Origin: Vibrio astriarenae
GTDB lineage: Bacteria; Pseudomonadota; Gammaproteobacteria; Enterobacterales; Vibrionaceae
Direction of reading: 5' to 3'
Assembly (NCBI RefSeq): GCF_010587385.1
Contig: NZ_CP047476.1
Location: forward strand, 62,001 to 126,000
DNA: 64,000 bases
The notes under the pieces are model-generated. The model was not told the DNA's origin. It saw only the letters and a list, made by a program, of their open reading frames with translations, and did not search any database. Below are positions 1 to 9,186 of this stretch, one piece after another (the stretch's first letter is position 1; each line of letters opens with the position of its first letter). The position numbers and the translations under genes were made by a program.

Positions 1-141
1 ACAAGCAGCAAAGCGCAAGTGCTCTTTCATGCTTTTACCGAGGATCATCTGATCGGCATCGTAGTGACGAAATGCTAGAGGGTTTGTTGAGTTTGTTCCC
101 TCGAACTGTATTTTTTTAATGTCTTTGAAAAATTCGGTCAT
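1..141 (-). CDS. xylA: Xylose isomerase, second copy (N-terminal 47 codons, cut by window edge)
   Basis: Reading leftward from the ATG at 141, the 47 codons present encode an N-terminus that begins [15 protein letters not shown] and matches the complete xylose isomerase at 29668..30987 at 43 of the 47 positions. Xylose isomerase converts D-xylose to D-xylulose in the cytoplasm. The frame is open to the window edge with no stop, so it is truncated by the window and there is no sign of a pseudogene. It stands divergent from an XylR-like regulator, which is the likely controller. The four visible differences between the two copies are at residues 4, 16, 17 and 31, so this is a paralogue and not a recent exact duplication. 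Identity is clear; whether the rest of the gene is intact cannot be seen. Confidence 0.9.
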   Translation of the reverse strand, partial: MTEFFKDIKKIQFEGTNSTNPLAFRHYDADQMILGKSMKEHLRFAAC

Positions 142-479
142 TGGGCATTGTCCATAATAATCAGGAGTTAAACATGTGGTGTATGCCAGTAAACATAAAT
201 TAATACACTGGGGGTGCTGTTTGCTGGTGTGTATTAATAGTTTAACGTTTGTATAAAATGAACAATTACGAAATCTATTAACGTGCTTCAGCTATTTGGT
301 TAATGTGCAATATGTCTCACTGTATCGGTTAACATTTTTGGCAAGTATATTTTTATATTTGGTAATTAGCTGTAAAAATGAATTTTCGTGTCAAAATAGA
401 TTGTATAAATAAATACCCAAATGAACAGTTCGTTTGGCGGCTCAAAGATTAGCTGTGTGACCGTCATAGGAGAGACAAT
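142..479. promoter_or_regulatory. Divergent control region between xylA copy 2 and xylR-like gene
   Basis: This 338-base AT-rich stretch holds the promoters of both flanking genes. It contains a perfect 10-bp inverted repeat, ATTAATACAC at 199-208 and GTGTATTAAT at 229-238 (centres 30 bp apart), a TTACGAAAT element near 267-275, and TTTGGTAATT at 358-367, a string that recurs upstream of the GH3 gene (33976) and the GH43 gene (27706). These are candidate XylR-family operators by inference only. No open frame with a convincing ribosome site was seen. Confidence 0.5.
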
Positions 480-1580
480 ATGAACAAGGTGCTGGTACTA
501 CTTGATGTGATGGTGTTTTACGACCGTGAGGTTTTTCAGGGTATAAAGTCGAGTATCAATAGTCGTGACGAAGAGGCGAGTATTTACATCAGTAGTGAAA
601 GCAATCTTCCACAGCTAAAACAAGAACATTGGGACATAGTGATTGCCGATGGCGATAAACTCAGTGACCTTGAAGCTGTTAGCCATCTGGCATCTAAATG
701 CCTTATCTATTCGAGCTATCAGCTGTCGAATGTTCCCGCCAATGTCACTACGTTAGCCCTCAAAAATGAACAGTTTTCGGATCTGGCATTGGGTAAGTTT
801 ATCGAGTTGGACATCAATAAAGTCGCCTTCTTCGAGAATGAGTTTGATAGCACTTTTGAGTGGAGTCGAGAGCGTAAAGAGGCCTTTGTTAGCAAAGCAC
901 GCAACCTTGGCTTTGAGCTGGTGGACATTAACCGAGCCAGTGCCCTAGTTGGCGGTAAAAAGGTAGGTGTGCTTTGCAGTACCGACCGTTCAGCCAGAAC
1001 TCTGATTCAAAGGTTAGCCGATGAAAATATCATGGTACCGCAACAGGTGAGTATTATCGGAATTGATTGTGACCCGATAGAAAACGAGATATCACCGATA
1101 TCCATTACGTCTATCGACATCAGTCCGTTTGAAATTGGCAAGCTTGCTGCAAATGTCATTTCTAGCTATCGACCTGCCAACAACCAATTCTATGTGCCAT
1201 GGCGACTGGAGGAAAATGACTCTTGTACGAGTACAGAGGAGAGCGATTGTCTGGTGAGTAGAGCTCTGTTTTTCATCTACAACAACTATCAGAACAGTAT
1301 AAAAGTCACTGACGTGGCGAGGTACTGCAGGGTATCTCGAAAAACACTCGACAACCGTTTTTTTGCTGCGAAGAACATTACAGTGCATCAGTATATTGCT
1401 GACCAACGATTAGACAAATGCAAGCGTCTGTTGAAAGAAACAGAGCAAAGTGTTGAAGATATCGCGCTGCAGTGTGGTTATCCTCACCAAAGCTATCTGT
1501 ATCAGGTGTTTAGAAAGAATGTCGACTGTACACCACTTGAATATCGCAAAGAGCATCTATTAGCACATGGAGCGGTTTAA
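480..1580 (+). CDS. XylR-like transcriptional regulator (AraC-type HTH with sugar-binding domain)
   Basis: A 366-residue regulator: residues 1 to about 250 form a LacI/periplasmic-binding-protein-like effector domain and about 260-360 an AraC-type double helix-turn-helix ending in the typical GYPHQSYLYQVFRKNV region. E. coli XylR has the same layout and responds to xylose. The opening LLDVMVFYDREVFQGI resembles the second copy at 32803..33930 more than the third at 51388..52587, so the first two form a sub-family. It stands divergent from a xylA copy and ahead of the xylanase-porin-ABC genes, which makes it the likely activator of that block. The start has a strong GGAGAG site 6 bases upstream. 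The ligand may be xylose or a xylo-oligosaccharide; this is inferred. It is shorter than true XylR (about 390 residues). Confidence 0.85.
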   Translation: MNKVLVLLDVMVFYDREVFQGIKSSINSRDEEASIYISSESNLPQLKQEHWDIVIADGDKLSDLEAVSHLASKCLIYSSYQLSNVPANVTTLALKNEQFSDLALGKFIELDINKVAFFENEFDSTFEWSRERKEAFVSKARNLGFELVDINRASALVGGKKVGVLCSTDRSARTLIQRLADENIMVPQQVSIIGIDCDPIENEISPISITSIDISPFEIGKLAANVISSYRPANNQFYVPWRLEENDSCTSTEESDCLVSRALFFIYNNYQNSIKVTDVARYCRVSRKTLDNRFFAAKNITVHQYIADQRLDKCKRLLKETEQSVEDIALQCGYPHQSYLYQVFRKNVDCTPLEYRKEHLLAHGAV

Positions 1581-1583
1581 TAT

Positions 1584-1611
1584 GATAAAAGATAAAAGAT
1601 AAAAGATAAAA
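1584..1611. repeat. Tandem heptanucleotide repeat GATAAAA x4
   Basis: Four perfect consecutive copies of GATAAAA begin four bases after the stop codon of the XylR-like gene and directly precede its terminator hairpin. Such a tract could vary by slippage; it lies outside coding sequence. Confidence 0.9.
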
Positions 1612-1618
1612 GAAGATG

Positions 1619-1640
1619 CCCACAAATTGTGGGTGTTTTT
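1619..1640 (+). terminator. Rho-independent terminator after xylR-like gene
   Basis: CCCACA-AAT-TGTGGG hairpin followed by TGTTTTT. It separates the regulator from the xylanase gene. Confidence 0.7.
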
Positions 1641-1793
1641 ATTTGCAAGAAATACAATCAATTTGCTATCTATCACACTTATTAATAGGTGAGGGAAATT
1701 ACTCAATTCATTTCTAAAATCTAGTAAAGAATCCAAGTTACTTCTATTTCATATTGTCTGCGAACCCCAAAATACTAATTAGAAGGTCGCAAA

Positions 1794-3389
1794 ATGAAAT
1801 GGAACTCTGTCTGTCTACTGTTAGGGACGTCTGCTGTACTTCAAGGCTGTTTACTCGATTCAGCTGATACTGAAACGGTTGAGATTCCTCAACCTGAGGT
1901 TGAAAGCCTATACGCACTTGCAGATGGCTACCCAATTGGCACCGCTCTTCCTGCGGGTGATGCTGAAAACTCGGTTCATGAACGCAATGATCTGCAAGCG
2001 CTGGTAAAGCAGCACTTTAACCAAATTACGGCTGAAAACATCATGAAGCCACAATACCTCCAACCATCTCAAGGCCAGTTCTTCTTCGATGATGCAGAGG
2101 CATTAATTGGCTTTGCTCAAGAGTTTGATGCAACCGTGCATGGTCATACCTTGGTTTGGCATTCGCAAATTCCAGATTGGATGAAGGCTTGTTCAAGTGC
2201 TTCTGAATGCAGTGACATCATGGTGGATCATGTGACGGCAGTAGCGAGCCAGTTTGAGGGCAAAGTACAAAGCTGGGATGTCGTCAATGAAGCCTTTAAC
2301 GACGATGGCTCTTACCGTGATGAAGGTGAGAATGGCAGTGTTTGGTACCACAACATTGGCAAGGACTACATCGCACAAGCGTTCACGGCGGCGAGAGAGG
2401 CTGATGCTACGGCGAAGCTGTATTACAACGATTACAACATTGAGTACAACGGAGCAAAACTTGATGCTGTATTAACCATGGTTGATGAACTCACCACTGC
2501 GAATGCGCCGATTGACGGGATTGGCTTTCAAATGCATGTGGGCATAGAGCAACCCACTATCGACGTTATCTCTGCTGCACTCAAGCGAGCAGCGGATACT
2601 GGCCTACAAGTAAAAATCACCGAATTGGATACGCGTCTTAACCATGACGGCAGTTACTCGGTTTTGACTGCTGAGCTTGCCGCAAAGCAACAGCAACGCT
2701 ATCAGGAAATTATTGAGGCTTATCTTGATGTTGTTCCAGATGTGCAGCGTGGTGGTATTTCCGTGTGGGGCGTATCTGATGCTGATAGCTGGATACGAGA
2801 TCTCTATGGAAACCCTGATTGGCCGCTACTTTTTGATGATCAGTTAGCTCAAAAACCTGCAATACAAGGTTTTGCTGATGGATTGGCTGGAAATGTGTCA
2901 GAGCCTGAGTTTATCGATACTTTCGAATCTGGTGTTTTTTGGTATGAAGATGGGGCATCTACGGTAAATGGTCAGTTTACTCACAATGCTGACGCGCAAA
3001 CGATGGACCTAAACATCCAGTGGGCCAGTGATGGCGACAAGTATGTGGTTGCACGAGCATTTGACGAGCAAACCATTGATTTCACAACGGCACGCACGCT
3101 CTCTTTTGACATCTATGTTCCGGCAGACATCGGTAGCGATGGTGTGCTCGCTATTCAGCCCTTCATCATGGATGGGGCTTATACCCCTGCTTACCTAGGG
3201 TACCAGTTTGGCTATACCGCTGGCGATTGGGGGACTGTCACTATCTCCAATATAGACCCTGACTTTGAATTCGGCTGGAACGGAGAGCCTGATTTCACTG
3301 CTATTGACCGCGTGGGCTTAGAGTTCATTGCCAACGGTGGCCAAGTCCCCCAGGGAACGATTCAAATCGATAACGTAACCATTCGCTAG
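1794..3389 (+). CDS. GH10 endo-1,4-beta-xylanase lipoprotein with C-terminal beta-sandwich-like domain
   Basis: A 531-residue lipoprotein that should cleave internal beta-1,4 links of xylan at the cell surface or in the periplasm. The N-terminus has a hydrophobic signal ending in the lipobox LQGC (lipidated Cys19). The GH10 barrel spans about residues 40-370: acid/base Glu166 in WDVVNEAF and nucleophile Glu277 in ITELDTR, with HGHTLVWHSQ around 116-125 also typical. Residues about 375-531 (from FIDTFESGVFWYEDG to the end) are an extra module of about 155 residues, probably a carbohydrate-binding beta-sandwich; I cannot name its family. It follows an XylR-like gene and precedes a porin and ABC importer, so it heads an oligosaccharide-generating and uptake block. 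The start at 1794 has a GGTCGC-type weak ribosome site, but the signal peptide fixes the frame. Confidence 0.92.
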   Translation: MKWNSVCLLLGTSAVLQGCLLDSADTETVEIPQPEVESLYALADGYPIGTALPAGDAENSVHERNDLQALVKQHFNQITAENIMKPQYLQPSQGQFFFDDAEALIGFAQEFDATVHGHTLVWHSQIPDWMKACSSASECSDIMVDHVTAVASQFEGKVQSWDVVNEAFNDDGSYRDEGENGSVWYHNIGKDYIAQAFTAAREADATAKLYYNDYNIEYNGAKLDAVLTMVDELTTANAPIDGIGFQMHVGIEQPTIDVISAALKRAADTGLQVKITELDTRLNHDGSYSVLTAELAAKQQQRYQEIIEAYLDVVPDVQRGGISVWGVSDADSWIRDLYGNPDWPLLFDDQLAQKPAIQGFADGLAGNVSEPEFIDTFESGVFWYEDGASTVNGQFTHNADAQTMDLNIQWASDGDKYVVARAFDEQTIDFTTARTLSFDIYVPADIGSDGVLAIQPFIMDGAYTPAYLGYQFGYTAGDWGTVTISNIDPDFEFGWNGEPDFTAIDRVGLEFIANGGQVPQGTIQIDNVTIR

Positions 3390-3475
3390 TCAACCCAACT
3401 AGCGCAATTAGCAAAAACCTAAAAGCGATAGAAATCGCGACTTTTACAATAAAACCATAAATAAGGAAAAGAAAG

Positions 3476-4756
3476 ATGGACACTTTAAAACTCTTACCTC
3501 TGTCTGCTGCTATTTCGCTATCACCGTGTGCCTTTGGCGCTGCAGCTGATGATGCTGAGCTGCAAGCTCTTAAAGAACGTCTGCAAGAGCTGGAGGAGAA
3601 GGTTGAAACCAGTTATGTCTATGATCAACAACCCGCAGTGTTAACCCCAGAGACCAAAGTGCCTGCGGGCGTTATCTTCTCTGGTTACGCCCGTTATGGT
3701 GCACATTATGCCGATGGCGATGCTCGCTATGTTCAAGTGGGCTCGACAGGAGCGGCGGTTGGTCGTCTTGGCAACGAAGGTAACGGTGGTGAATTCCAAT
3801 TGGCTCGAGCATTCCAAGCGGAAAGTGGCGCGATTTGGGATGTGGTTGTGATGGTTGATCATTGGGCCAATGACGCCTGGGGCTCTCCCGGTGGTGTTGA
3901 TTTGAAGAAGGCTTATGCAGGCGTTACAAACGTTATTGCTAGTCAGCCAGAGATGTATTTCTGGGGGGGAAGAGACTTCCACCAACGCCCACAACAAGGT
4001 ATCAATGACTACTTCTGGATGACGCACGACGGTCAGGGTGGTGGTTTCAAAAACTACAACTTTGGCGGTGCTAAATTCGACTTAGGTTTTATCGGTAAAG
4101 TTGATTATGGCGATGGCGGCTCATTGGGTAATGACGTGGGTATCTATGCCATCACTAGTAAGCTTCACAGTATTGATGCAGGCATCGGTAACCTAGATTT
4201 GTATGCGAACTACGGTTTTGCTTCTGATGAAGCAGGCGATGACAAGAAAGATGAAACTTCTTGGCAGGTTGGTGCGGTATTAGGCCTAGGCACCAACAAT
4301 AAAGTCATTGTTCGCTATTCTGACGGCGCGGATGACTCTTCGTTTGATTTGGCGGGTGATGTTCAAGCACTTTATGCAAGTTTTGAGGGTAGCTATAACT
4401 ATGGCAACCCTTGGGCGCTTGATTACTTAGCTTCCTACAAGGAAGTGAAAGGGGCAGACGCTTCTAATTTGGGCAAAGATGAACGTAGCGAATACTCTGC
4501 CATCGTACGTCCAATGTATAGCTGGAATGATACTCACTCAACATGGTTTGAAGCCGGTTATGCGATGGAAGACTATGAAAGTGGGGACGAAGTGACAGGT
4601 TGGAAAGCCACTATCTCACAAAACATCTCTTTGGGTGGTATGCCTTGGAGCCGCCCAATGCTGCGCTTCTATGCCACATTTGGTGAGGTGGATGATGCAT
4701 CAAGCAATAAGATCGACACAACCAGTGTTGGTGCGATGTTTGAAGCTTGGTGGTAA
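3476..4756 (+). CDS. LamB-type carbohydrate-selective outer-membrane porin
   Basis: A 426-residue outer-membrane barrel of the maltoporin/ScrY superfamily. It starts with a signal peptide (about 1-22, ending AFGA), then a short coiled-coil segment (LQALKERLQELEEKVE, about 30-45) as in sucrose porin ScrY, then a beta-barrel and a C-terminus in WW like E. coli LamB. The segment with YFWGGRDFHQRP and NDYFWMTHDGQGGG fits the LamB region that lines the channel. It lies between a xylanase lipoprotein and an ABC importer, so it most likely passes xylo-oligosaccharides to the periplasm; that substrate is inferred from context. The AAGGA ribosome site lies 9 bases before the ATG. Confidence 0.85.
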   Translation: MDTLKLLPLSAAISLSPCAFGAAADDAELQALKERLQELEEKVETSYVYDQQPAVLTPETKVPAGVIFSGYARYGAHYADGDARYVQVGSTGAAVGRLGNEGNGGEFQLARAFQAESGAIWDVVVMVDHWANDAWGSPGGVDLKKAYAGVTNVIASQPEMYFWGGRDFHQRPQQGINDYFWMTHDGQGGGFKNYNFGGAKFDLGFIGKVDYGDGGSLGNDVGIYAITSKLHSIDAGIGNLDLYANYGFASDEAGDDKKDETSWQVGAVLGLGTNNKVIVRYSDGADDSSFDLAGDVQALYASFEGSYNYGNPWALDYLASYKEVKGADASNLGKDERSEYSAIVRPMYSWNDTHSTWFEAGYAMEDYESGDEVTGWKATISQNISLGGMPWSRPMLRFYATFGEVDDASSNKIDTTSVGAMFEAWW

Positions 4757-4982
4757 TAGCATGTGAGTCATGAAACAAGGCTGAAAACGGTTTCATGAAT
4801 GATAAATAAAATATGATGTTGATCTAATCGCTGCCCAGTTTGATGGTCAGCGATTAGCTATAAATCACAAATTAATACATTAGTAAAAATAGAAAATAAC
4901 GTTAATAAATAAGGTAATTGCTCGTTAATAGAAAAGATAACAATATTAAAATCACGAGTGATTTTTTAATCGGGTAACGGAC

Positions 4983-6029
4983 ATGGCATCAGTAACATTT
5001 AAAAGCTTGAAAAAAAGTTATGGTAATACTCAGGTCGTAAAAAATATCGACCTTGAGATAAAACATGGGGAGTTTATTGTTTTACTTGGCCCTTCTGGCT
5101 GTGGAAAGTCTACTACACTACGTATGCTTGCAGGTCTAGAAGATATTACTGATGGTGAGATCATGATCGATGATCTTGTGGTTAATGACCTTCACCCAAT
5201 TGAAAGAAACATCGCAATGGTGTTCCAAAGCTACGCGCTTTACCCGCACATGACAGTGGAAGAGAACATCGGTTTCAGTCTAGAAAACACAGGCGTTGAC
5301 AAAGCGAAGCGCAAAGAAATGGTCGCTGAAGTGGCTGAGGTTCTAGAATTAACGCCACTGCTAGAACGTAAGCCCAAAGACCTCTCGGGCGGCCAGCGCC
5401 AACGTGTTGCAATGGGTCGCGCAATGGTTCGTACTCCAGAAGTATTCCTGTTTGACGAGCCTCTATCTAACCTTGATGCCAAGCTTCGTGGTCAGATGCG
5501 CAAAGAGATTCGTGCACTGCATCAGCGTGTAAAAACCACAGTGATTTATGTAACACACGATCAAGTTGAAGCGATGACGCTTGCAGACAAGATTGTGATA
5601 TTAAACAACGGTGTTATCGAACAAGTTGGTACACCGATTGAAATATTTGAAAATCCAAAAACTGAATTTGTCGCCAAGTTTATTGGTACGCCAGAAATGA
5701 ATATTTTTGATGTCGATAATACTGATATAGCAAGTTGCTTTAATAATAGTGATCTAGGTAACACTATTCAAAAAGTCGGTATTCGTCCCCAAGACATTGT
5801 TATCAATAAAAATGAGATTGAACCAGAGTTCCGTTGCGAAATGCCATTAAGTGTTATTAGCAGTGAAGTGCTTGGTTCAGTTATTCACTTGGACTGCAGA
5901 TTTAACGATAAACGCATTGTTCTAGAAACAAGTTACGTTGAAGAACAGATAATAGGAGATATTACCGCTTATTTCGACCAACGAAAAGCACACTTTTTTG
6001 ATCTAAACGACAAAGCTACCCTACGATAA
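4983..6029 (+). CDS. ABC transporter ATPase, MalK/UgpC type
   Basis: The 348-residue energy-coupling subunit of a sugar importer. Walker A is GPSGCGKST (36-44), Q-loop Gln82, signature LSGGQ (134-138), Walker B VFLFDE (154-159) and switch His192. The C-terminal third (about 237-348) is the TOBE-like regulatory domain of MalK-type ATPases, which shows slower-evolving AT-richer code than the N-terminal part. The gene precedes a binding protein and two MalF/MalG-type permeases on the same strand (12 bases to the binding protein). It is placed first in the set, unlike most mal loci. The ATPases of this family are sometimes shared among importers. Confidence 0.93.
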   Translation: MASVTFKSLKKSYGNTQVVKNIDLEIKHGEFIVLLGPSGCGKSTTLRMLAGLEDITDGEIMIDDLVVNDLHPIERNIAMVFQSYALYPHMTVEENIGFSLENTGVDKAKRKEMVAEVAEVLELTPLLERKPKDLSGGQRQRVAMGRAMVRTPEVFLFDEPLSNLDAKLRGQMRKEIRALHQRVKTTVIYVTHDQVEAMTLADKIVILNNGVIEQVGTPIEIFENPKTEFVAKFIGTPEMNIFDVDNTDIASCFNNSDLGNTIQKVGIRPQDIVINKNEIEPEFRCEMPLSVISSEVLGSVIHLDCRFNDKRIVLETSYVEEQIIGDITAYFDQRKAHFFDLNDKATLR

Positions 6030-6041
6030 AAAGGAATTAAA

Positions 6042-7298
6042 ATGAAAACGTTGAACATCAAACTCTTACCGCTCACTATCTCAGCTCTTCTTGCATCAGG
6101 ATCGCTTGCTGCGCAGACAGAGATTACCGTTGCTTCATTCCCTAACTTCAACCAAGCGGCAGAAGCGGCGATTCCATTGTTTGAGAAGCAAAACCCAGAT
6201 ATCAAAGTTAAGCTAGTGACGCTTGCGTACGGTGACCACCACAATGCAATGACAACAGCACTTGCGACAGGCGCAAACCTTCCAGATGTGATGGGCATTG
6301 AATATGCGTATGTTGGTCGCTTTGTCGAGGGTGGCGGCCTAGAGGATCTTAATGCGCCACAATACAACGCGGCAGAATTTACTGAAAGACTCATTCCTTT
6401 CTCTGTTGCGCAAGGTACAAACTCAAAAGGCGTGCTATCTGGTATTCCAGCGGATATCGGCCCGGGTGCAACCTTCTACCGCTCAGACATTCTTGAGGCG
6501 GCAGGCGTGACAGAACAAGATCTACTTAAAGACTGGGATTCATTTATTGAAGCTGGTAAGAAGATCAAAGAGAAGACAGGCAACTACACGCTTGCAAATG
6601 CTACAGACATCAAAGACATCATTATTCGCTCTAACCTAAAAGCGGGTGAAGGTATCTACTTTGATAAAGACCATAACATTCTCGTCAACTCAGACCGCTT
6701 TAAAGAAGCATTCCGCCTAGCGAAGAAAGCGCGTGATGCAGGTATTGATGCTGAAGTAGGAGCATGGTCACCTGAATGGACGGAAGGTCTACGTCGTGGC
6801 ACGATTTCAGTACAGATGATGGGTGCTTGGCTAGGTGGACACCTAGAAGATTGGATTGCGCCTGAAGCTGATGGTGTATGGCGCACATCACAGCTACCAA
6901 ATGGTGCGATGGCAAGTTGGGGTGGTTCGTTCTACTCGATCCCTGTTCGCGCAGAGCATAAAGAAGAAGCGTGGAAGTTCATTGAGTTCATGGCAACAGA
7001 GCCAGAAGTACAAATGCTAGCGTTTAAAGAGATCAACGCGTTCCCAGCATTGTTGGAAACTCACGGTGATGAATTCTTTAACGAGAAACTGAGCTACCTC
7101 GGTGACCAAGAGGCTCGTTTAATTTGGAAAGAGTCAGCAGACCAAATCCCTGCCGTTGTTGTTGACCGCTACGATGAAGTGGCTCGCCAAGTTATCGATG
7201 ATGCACTTGAGAAAGTGCTAGAGCAAGACGCAAGCATTGATGCTGTCCTAGCTGACGCTGAGAAGCAGATTAAACGTCGCGCACGTCGCCGTTCGTAA
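6042..7298 (+). CDS. Periplasmic sugar-binding protein of ABC importer (family 1)
   Basis: A 418-residue solute-binding protein. The signal peptide covers about 1-23 (LLASGSLAAQ), followed by the EITVASFPNFNQAAEAAIPLF opening typical of MalE-like family 1 binders. Aromatic residues (for example WSPEWTEG and WLGGHLEDW) suit a sugar pocket. It lies 12 bases after the ATPase gene and has an AAGGA ribosome site. A strong hairpin after the stop (7306-7328) probably raises binding-protein message over permease message, as in mal operons. Neighbouring xylanases and porin suggest xylo-oligosaccharides as ligand; this is inferred. The C-terminus is unusually basic (KRRARRRS). Confidence 0.9.
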   Translation: MKTLNIKLLPLTISALLASGSLAAQTEITVASFPNFNQAAEAAIPLFEKQNPDIKVKLVTLAYGDHHNAMTTALATGANLPDVMGIEYAYVGRFVEGGGLEDLNAPQYNAAEFTERLIPFSVAQGTNSKGVLSGIPADIGPGATFYRSDILEAAGVTEQDLLKDWDSFIEAGKKIKEKTGNYTLANATDIKDIIIRSNLKAGEGIYFDKDHNILVNSDRFKEAFRLAKKARDAGIDAEVGAWSPEWTEGLRRGTISVQMMGAWLGGHLEDWIAPEADGVWRTSQLPNGAMASWGGSFYSIPVRAEHKEEAWKFIEFMATEPEVQMLAFKEINAFPALLETHGDEFFNEKLSYLGDQEARLIWKESADQIPAVVVDRYDEVARQVIDDALEKVLEQDASIDAVLADAEKQIKRRARRRS

Positions 7299-7305
7299 CG
7301 ATTTA

Positions 7306-7328
7306 AGCGCCAGGGCAATCCTGGCGCT
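7306..7328 (+). other. Intercistronic stem-loop between binding-protein and permease genes
   Basis: AGCGCCAGG and CCTGGCGCT form a perfect 9-bp stem with a 5-base loop, followed by ATTTT. It is placed 8 bases after the binding-protein stop, where many sugar ABC operons carry an mRNA-stabilising or attenuating hairpin. It may let only part of the transcripts reach the permease genes. Confidence 0.65.
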
Positions 7329-7353
7329 ATTTTAGATGTCGAGATAAGATCCT

Positions 7354-8331
7354 ATGAGTACTATTACTGCTACACAAGTTGCGACTAAGCAGAAAGGACG
7401 CTTTTGGCTAAGAAAAGGCAATAAGATCGCCCCTTATCTGTTCGTAAGTCCATTCTTTATTATTTTTGGTGTGTTCGGCTTATTCCCGCTGATATTCTCA
7501 CTTTATCTGTCATTCCACTACTGGGAACCAGCGGCTGGATTGGCTGCAATGGAATGGGTTGGTTGGGAAAACTACCTATTTGCTCTAGAAGATGAGTGGT
7601 TCCAAAAATCCATTTACAACACAGTGGAAATTGCCCTGAAATCGGGTATTCCACAGCACGCAGTGGCATTGCCGCTCGCATTCTTTATTCACACCAGCTT
7701 TACCCGTATGCGTAATACGGTGATTGGCGTGTACTTTGTACCATACATCACCTCAACAGTAGCGATCTCATTGGTGTTTACTACGCTATTCTCTCGCGAC
7801 TTTGGCATGGTCAACCAAGTGCTGACTTCACTGGGTAATTTCAGTATCGGTGATGTGAAAGTACTGTCGTGGATCTTCCCAACGGAGAACATTGACTGGA
7901 ACCGTCCGGCGTATACCAAAGACATGATTTCATTTGTTGTTTTCTGGCGCTTCGTAGGTTGGAACACGGTTCTGTACTTATCAGCACTGCAAACGATCCC
8001 TAAAGACATTTATGAAGCTGCCACCATCGATGGCGCAAGTCGTTACCAGCAATTCTGGCACATCACGCTGCCAATGCTAAAACCAATGGCGTTCTTCGCA
8101 GTAACGTTGACCATCATCGGTAACCTACAGCTATTCGAAGAACCGTTCATCATCACAGGTGGTACGGGTGGTATCGAGCAAGCAGGTAAGACAGCCGCTA
8201 TGCACATGTATATCACGGCATTCGTTGAGAGTGACTTTGGTACAGCATCCGCTATCTCTTGGATTCTATTTATGATGATTGCCGGTCTGACTTGGGTTAA
8301 TAACAAGCTACTTGGTGGGAGTAACCAATAA
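7354..8331 (+). CDS. ABC sugar importer permease, MalF-like
   Basis: A 325-residue inner-membrane permease with six hydrophobic segments and the conserved cytoplasmic EAA loop (EAATIDGASRYQQFWHITLP, about residues 220-239) that contacts the ATPase. It lacks the long periplasmic insert of E. coli MalF and so resembles the general oligosaccharide type. Its stop overlaps the start of the next permease gene by one base, which indicates translational coupling. With the preceding ATPase and binding protein it forms a complete importer. Confidence 0.92.
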   Translation: MSTITATQVATKQKGRFWLRKGNKIAPYLFVSPFFIIFGVFGLFPLIFSLYLSFHYWEPAAGLAAMEWVGWENYLFALEDEWFQKSIYNTVEIALKSGIPQHAVALPLAFFIHTSFTRMRNTVIGVYFVPYITSTVAISLVFTTLFSRDFGMVNQVLTSLGNFSIGDVKVLSWIFPTENIDWNRPAYTKDMISFVVFWRFVGWNTVLYLSALQTIPKDIYEAATIDGASRYQQFWHITLPMLKPMAFFAVTLTIIGNLQLFEEPFIITGGTGGIEQAGKTAAMHMYITAFVESDFGTASAISWILFMMIAGLTWVNNKLLGGSNQ

Positions 8332-9161
8332 TGAATAAGTTAGGTAAAGATAAATTGGTAGCCTACATTATTGTAGCGCTGGGTGCGGTCATCATGCTGG
8401 CACCGTTCTACTTCATGTTTGTGTTCTCATCACACTCAAATACAGGGATTCTATCGGTTCCACCACCGATTACATTCGGTGAGTATTTAGTTGATAACTT
8501 CAACGCGCTGCTCGATTTCCTGCCGTACTTTTGGCACAACTTGGGCTTGAGTTTATACGTAGCGATTATCGTCACCATCTTGAACTTGCTGTTTTGTTCA
8601 CTGGCGGGCTATGCGTTCGCGATGTTTGACTTCAAATTCAAGAACGTACTGTTTGTCGCGATTATGGCAACCATGCTATTACCTCCATTCTTGGGCATGA
8701 TTCCAACGGCAATGATCATGTCGACCATTGGCTGGATGAACAGCTCAAAAGCACTGATTGTGCCGGCAGCTTGTGGAGCAATGGGTATCTTCATGATGCG
8801 CCAGTTTATTTCAAGCTCAATTCCTAAAGAGCTAGTAGAAGCGGCACGAATGGATGGCTGTGGTGAGTTTAAGATCTACTACCGCGTCATCGTTCCATTG
8901 ATTAAACCAGCGTTTGGTACGTTAGGTCTGATTACCTTCATCGGTACTTGGAATAACTTCATGGGACCACTGGTTGTTATGAATGACATGAAGATGTTCA
9001 CGGTGCCTCTTGCACTACGTGCACTACAAGGGACAGGACAGGTGCCATGGGGCGCGGTGTCCATTGGTGCGGCGATTGCTGTATTGCCGCTCTTGTTCCT
9101 ATTCATCTTGGCTTCTCGCCGTTTGATAGACGGTCTGACAGCGGGTGCGGTTAAAGGATAA
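8331..9161 (+). CDS. ABC sugar importer permease, MalG-like
   Basis: The 276-residue second permease subunit. It has six predicted membrane segments and an EAA loop (EAARMDGCGEFKIYYRVIVP, from about residue 170). The start codon shares one base with the stop of the MalF-like gene. The C-terminus LIDGLTAGAVKG is typical of MalG-like proteins. It is the last gene of the importer and a second xylanase follows after about 160 bases. Confidence 0.92.
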   Translation: MNKLGKDKLVAYIIVALGAVIMLAPFYFMFVFSSHSNTGILSVPPPITFGEYLVDNFNALLDFLPYFWHNLGLSLYVAIIVTILNLLFCSLAGYAFAMFDFKFKNVLFVAIMATMLLPPFLGMIPTAMIMSTIGWMNSSKALIVPAACGAMGIFMMRQFISSSIPKELVEAARMDGCGEFKIYYRVIVPLIKPAFGTLGLITFIGTWNNFMGPLVVMNDMKMFTVPLALRALQGTGQVPWGAVSIGAAIAVLPLLFLFILASRRLIDGLTAGAVKG

Positions 9162-9186
9162 TACTTAGCTTAATGCCTAGTTAAGA

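Noticed and set aside
1..141. xylA fragment as a pseudogene remnant
   Set aside because: The frame is intact, has conservative differences only and is cut by the window edge.
447..470. TGTGA-like CRP half-site before the XylR-like gene
   Set aside because: The second half is missing and it lies too close to the start codon.
3641..4027. Leftward 128-codon frame inside the porin gene
   Set aside because: Antisense to a porin with intact signal peptide and C-terminus.
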